From the NCBI GenBank assembly GCA_040883315.1, contig JBFLKU010000019.1, positions 136,894-200,893 of the forward strand: DNA of 64,000 bases, written 5' to 3'. This DNA is from JAFGUF01 sp040883315. Its GTDB lineage: Bacteria; Bacillota; Clostridia; Christensenellales; UMGS416. The notes under the pieces were generated by a model that was not told the origin of the DNA, did not search any database, and saw only the letters and a program-made list of their open reading frames with translations. Below, one piece after another: positions 61,501-64,000 of this stretch. The stretch's first letter is position 1. The number at the start of each line of letters is the position of its first letter. The translations under genes were made by a program, and so were the position numbers.

Positions 61501-63996
61501 CTGTTCTATATATTCAGGAGATATCCATACTGTACCAAGCTTAACATCAATATCGCTTGCTTCAAGGTCTTTAGGCTGCACTTGCTCTAATGCTTGTATA
61601 TGATGCACAAAATCAGTATTGTTCTTAGCTATCATCTTTGCCGTTTTCAGCTTGTCTCTTACATCCCCGGATAAATACTCATCTGCAGTCTGCCAGCCTT
61701 CGAATATGTTATCATGGTTTGCCATAGGATTTTTGTAGATTACACTTTTAAGATCTTCTATTACCTCTGTTGGTTCCTTGTCAACAAGAGAGCTGATATA
61801 GCATATATCTATTTTGCCTTTTCTAGCCAAAGACACTGCTAATGCTTCGCTTGCAGTATCAACATGTGTTATTTCTCTATATGGTCTTATAGTTTGCTTT
61901 GTAAATATATCTGCTTTGCGAACAAACTCATTCTCATCATCATAGAGTTCTAGCGAGCACAGAAGGTAATATGAGCTATCTTCATTCATGGCCATAGAAT
62001 TTGCCTTACTGTTTATTCTTCCAAACTCTGCAAAGAACTTATCATAACCATCATTAAGCCTTCTTTGCATCTGCTTAATATTTATTTCCGACATACCATC
62101 TATCTGGGCAGATATCAATGAATTTAATGTTTTCCGTAATACTATCATTCCTTTTATCCGGCTGATAGCAGTTGCATTTGTATTAACTAAATTCATTCTT
62201 GAGTTTTCTCTGTAATATACTTCTTCATCCACGATGCAGTAGCTGAAGTTCTTCACATTCGGGTCAGCAGGAATTGATGTATCCTCTATGTCAGGCTCAT
62301 CTACCATATACTCGCTTTCTTCAATCTCTGTATGTATATTAGTTATAGCAGTATTTAGCTGCTCTTCTAGGCTGATACCTTCAATAGGCACACATGTAGT
62401 TTCATCACTACCATACATACCAATCTGCTGTTTCATTGTTCCCAAAATCATCTGCGGAATATCTGCAAAATACTGATTAACTGTAATGCCATCAGGTGTG
62501 TTCCCCAATTGTACCCAATCAGGTTCTACATCTAAAATACTGTCCCTTTTCTGTAGAAAAATAATATCACTTGTTACTTCAGTTCCTGCATTAGCTTTAA
62601 AAGCTGTATTAGGCAGCCTGATAGCTCCGATTAACTCTGCTCTTTGTGCCATATACTTTCTGAATGATGAGTTCTTTTTATCAAGTGTACCTTTAGATGT
62701 TATAAAAGCTATAACTCCACCTGGTCGTACTTTGTCCAAAGATTTAGCAAAGAAATAATCATGTACATTAAGATTATATTTATCATATCTGATATCTGGG
62801 ATTGTATAAGCACCAAATGGTACATTCCCTATTGCAATGTCAAAGAAATTATCCGGATGCGCTGTATGCTCAAAGCCCATGACCTGAATATCTGCATTTT
62901 GATACAACTGTTTTGCCATTCTACCGGATATGCTATCTAATTCCACACCGTATAATTTTGAATTATTAATGCTTTCCGGCAGCATACCAAAGAAATTACC
63001 AACTCCCATTGAAGGTTCTAGGATATTACCTCCGGTAAAACCCATGTTTTCAATAGCTTGATACATAGCTTTTATTACTACAGGTGATGTATAATATGAG
63101 TTCAATGTTGAAGCCCTTGCTTGTGAGTATTCACTTTCATCCAACAGTTCTTTCAGAGCTACATACTCGTTTGACCATGAACTATCATTTTCGTCAAAAG
63201 CTTTTGCTAATCCACCCCAACCTACATACTGAGATAAAATTCCCTGTTCTTTTGCTGTAGCAGTTCTGTTCTCATCTTCAATTTCTTTAAGCAGCATAAT
63301 TGCAGTAACATTTCGCTGAAACTTCTCTTTAGCACCACCAATTCCCAGATTATCATCTTCTATTTGGTAGTTTATTTTTTCAGTTTGTACTCCTTGTTCT
63401 GTTTGAGCTTCCTCAATTAAATAAAAATCTTCTTTTTCTATTCCAACAAGTCCACCACTATTTATATGTTGTATTAACCTCTTTTCACTTTCAGCAAGAA
63501 CCGTTGTATTATCTTCATGTAATAAAAATACATCATATCCTTTATCAAATAGTCGCATTGCTTCTTCATCTTCTATACGAAGCATACCCTCCCATTTGTA
63601 GCTATGCTCTTCCATTGTTTGCTGGTCTTCATGTTCATTTATATTTGAATCATCTACTACTTCGATTTTTGTTTCAGTACTATCGTTTTGTAATTCAGCA
63701 AGCTTGGCTGAACTAACCATATCATGAGGAATATCAAAACCGAATTCTTTACCTTTCGCATCAAAAATAATCGGTTGAGTAGCACGGTCATCATCAAAAT
63801 ATACAGCTTCTGCTAATACATGCCCTTGATATCCGACATTCTTAAGCCATGTATTCAGAAAAGATGTTAATTGCTTGCTTAGCTTTGGCTGCCATTGGTT
63901 TTCATCCATATAAACATTTTGAAATACTCCCAAGTAGTCGTTCTGATATGTAGCAGGCATTACAGTTTTATTTTCAAAATCAACTATTAATTCCAT
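58597..63996 (-). CDS. Large DNA methylase-helicase of the element (probably 5'-partial)
   Basis: At least 1799 residues. From the N-terminus: an LPD-like region, a defence-unrelated N6-adenine methylase fold (ILEPSMGVGNFFGMLP, then IAIGNVPFGAY in place of NPPF), a Snf2-type helicase (HVVGAGKTFTMIAAAMESKR Walker A; LFVDESQYYKN DEAH-like; DCPWRPSDLEQRDGRILRQGN motif VI) and a coiled-coil C-terminus. This giant protein is a hallmark of Tn1549/CTn-type elements, where it may protect or unwind transferring DNA. The first ATG lies four bases from the window edge without room for a ribosome binding site; relatives are longer, so the true start is likely outside. Confidence 0.88.
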   Translation of the reverse strand: MELIVDFENKTVMPATYQNDYLGVFQNVYMDENQWQPKLSKQLTSFLNTWLKNVGYQGHVLAEAVYFDDDRATQPIIFDAKGKEFGFDIPHDMVSSAKLAELQNDSTETKIEVVDDSNINEHEDQQTMEEHSYKWEGMLRIEDEEAMRLFDKGYDVFLLHEDNTTVLAESEKRLIQHINSGGLVGIEKEDFYLIEEAQTEQGVQTEKINYQIEDDNLGIGGAKEKFQRNVTAIMLLKEIEDENRTATAKEQGILSQYVGWGGLAKAFDENDSSWSNEYVALKELLDESEYSQARASTLNSYYTSPVVIKAMYQAIENMGFTGGNILEPSMGVGNFFGMLPESINNSKLYGVELDSISGRMAKQLYQNADIQVMGFEHTAHPDNFFDIAIGNVPFGAYTIPDIRYDKYNLNVHDYFFAKSLDKVRPGGVIAFITSKGTLDKKNSSFRKYMAQRAELIGAIRLPNTAFKANAGTEVTSDIIFLQKRDSILDVEPDWVQLGNTPDGITVNQYFADIPQMILGTMKQQIGMYGSDETTCVPIEGISLEEQLNTAITNIHTEIEESEYMVDEPDIEDTSIPADPNVKNFSYCIVDEEVYYRENSRMNLVNTNATAISRIKGMIVLRKTLNSLISAQIDGMSEINIKQMQRRLNDGYDKFFAEFGRINSKANSMAMNEDSSYYLLCSLELYDDENEFVRKADIFTKQTIRPYREITHVDTASEALAVSLARKGKIDICYISSLVDKEPTEVIEDLKSVIYKNPMANHDNIFEGWQTADEYLSGDVRDKLKTAKMIAKNNTDFVHHIQALEQVQPKDLEASDIDVKLGTVWISPEYIEQFVHETLNTPRYYRYDIKVSFSPHSGSWYISRKSADYDNVNANQRFGTQRMNAYLIIEETLNQKSIRITDRIELPDGTVKYELNKKETLLATQKQNLIQDEFKDWIYKDETRRNHLVNIYNENYNNIRPREYDGSHLEFFGMNPEIELRPHQKNAVARQLYGGNTLLAHVVGAGKTFTMIAAAMESKRIGLSNKSLFTVPNHLTEQTATEILTLYPSAKVLVATKKDFQIKNRKKFCSRIATGDYDIVVMGHSQFEKVPLSRERLIRMLNQQLDELTYAIEEQSGRTGMNYNVKQMERTKKSIQARLEKLNNQSRKDDVIDFEELGVDRLFVDESQYYKNLYVITKMRNVAGVQQTEAQKSADMFMKCQYLDELTGGRGITFASGTPISNSMTEMFTVQRYLQMHELRKRGLHHFDCWASVFGETETAYELAPEGNKFRAKKRFAKFYNLPELISVFKNVADIQTNDMLDLPIPKLKSGKHINISVPASDIQRKMIGELGDLADKVRNGEVDPTEANMLTITNEGRKIALDQRMINPLLPDEENSKINTAMRKIYDIWERTKEEKLTQLVFCDLSTPKKNGEFNIYDDLKKKWIEKGIPEKEVAFIHDAKNEKQKAQLFAKVRSGEVRILIGSTQMMGAGTNVQTKLKAIHHLDCPWRPSDLEQRDGRILRQGNNNEEVEIYRYVTEETFDSYSYQLVEQKQKFIGQIMTSKAPVRSAADLDEAALSYAEVKALATGNPLIKERMELEVEVSRLKLLKSEYRNQKYRYETQISTTIPNKIANIKQRITGMKKDIETVSKYEGDEFSIKIRDKIYTEKRDAGALIISCVKDYKDLEMHEIGEYKGFKLYVQNSAFYQSSQIVLQGAISHGMDMGTDAIGNIQRIDNMIKNTPESLNHSMEELHSAEEQLKDAKNELEKPFEHEFELKQKKSRLTKITHELEMDKKDENIEIDEDDSKDEQPVVKSEIAR

Positions 63997-64000
63997 ATCA

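Larger units (their letters stand above)
17376..64000. mobile_element. Integrative and conjugative element, left end to beyond the window
   Basis: Everything from behind tRNA-Ser to the right edge is best read as one ICE of the Tn1549/CTn group: tandem serine recombinases at the end, accessory cargo, then a full minus-strand transfer module (sortase, NlpC/P60, VirB4, PrgI, VirB6-like, Maff2, VirD4, PcfB, relaxase, MobC, SSB, TOPRIM protein, methylase-helicase). It is at least 46 kb. The exact left junction cannot be fixed because the right end, and so the repeated target bases, is outside the window. The ABC/lipoprotein cargo is assigned to the element only by position. Confidence 0.75.

Overview
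The window comes from a low-GC, Gram-positive anaerobe of the class Clostridia, most likely a gut commensal. Supporting evidence is the Firmicutes-type gene order darA(yaaQ)-holB-ricT(yaaT) next to dnaX-ybaB-recR, the AT-rich consensus promoters (TTGACA/TATAAT type) with strong AGGAGG ribosome binding sites, and the dense set of Clostridia-type conjugation genes. No species can be named from the sequence alone.

Bases 1-17375 are chromosomal. They hold replication and repair genes (dnaX, ybaB, recR, holB), the cyclic-di-AMP receptor darA, ricT (cut by the window start), a four-gene tRNA operon (Leu-Gly-Gly-Lys), a LemA plus two DUF2207 membrane-protein operon, an ArsR regulator with a flavodoxin/ferredoxin target, a DUF368 transporter, trmL, an arsenic operon (arsR-arsC-arsP-thioredoxin), argS and tRNA-Ser(CGA). 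Both ArsR-type regulators have clear palindromic operators. dnaX carries an A9 run at which a shift in either direction ends translation at once, giving a gamma-like product.

Bases ~17400 to the end are read as one integrative and conjugative element (ICE) of the broad Tn1549/CTn type. It is entered just behind tRNA-Ser and continues past the right edge. Two overlapping large serine recombinases sit at its left end, behind a long structured leader. A ~15 kb cargo block (21.7-36.5 kb) encodes two ABC systems, three paralogous lipoproteins, three small secreted proteins and two sigma factors. Two of the secreted-protein genes share an almost identical ~149-bp leader containing a foldable 69-nt element. 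The transfer module (37-64 kb, all minus strand) contains sortase, NlpC/P60 hydrolase, VirB4, PrgI, VirB6-like, Maff2, VirD4, PcfB, relaxase, MobC, SSB, a DUF3991/TOPRIM protein and a very large methylase-helicase protein. A candidate oriT and four 20-bp palindromic iterons lie between mobC and ssb.

Foreign genes sit singly between the transfer genes: a HEPN-type Ymh protein behind a 40-codon ORF, a zinc-finger protein and a SEC-C protein. The most interesting block is 52.2-57.7 kb. It is a self-contained transcription unit with its own promoter and terminator, lying between the primase-like gene and ssb. It encodes a pentapeptide-repeat potassium-channel-like membrane protein, an OLD-family ATPase/TOPRIM nuclease and a UvrD-type helicase. 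The last two form a Gabija-like pair; the channel in front would be a new third component and a plausible membrane effector.
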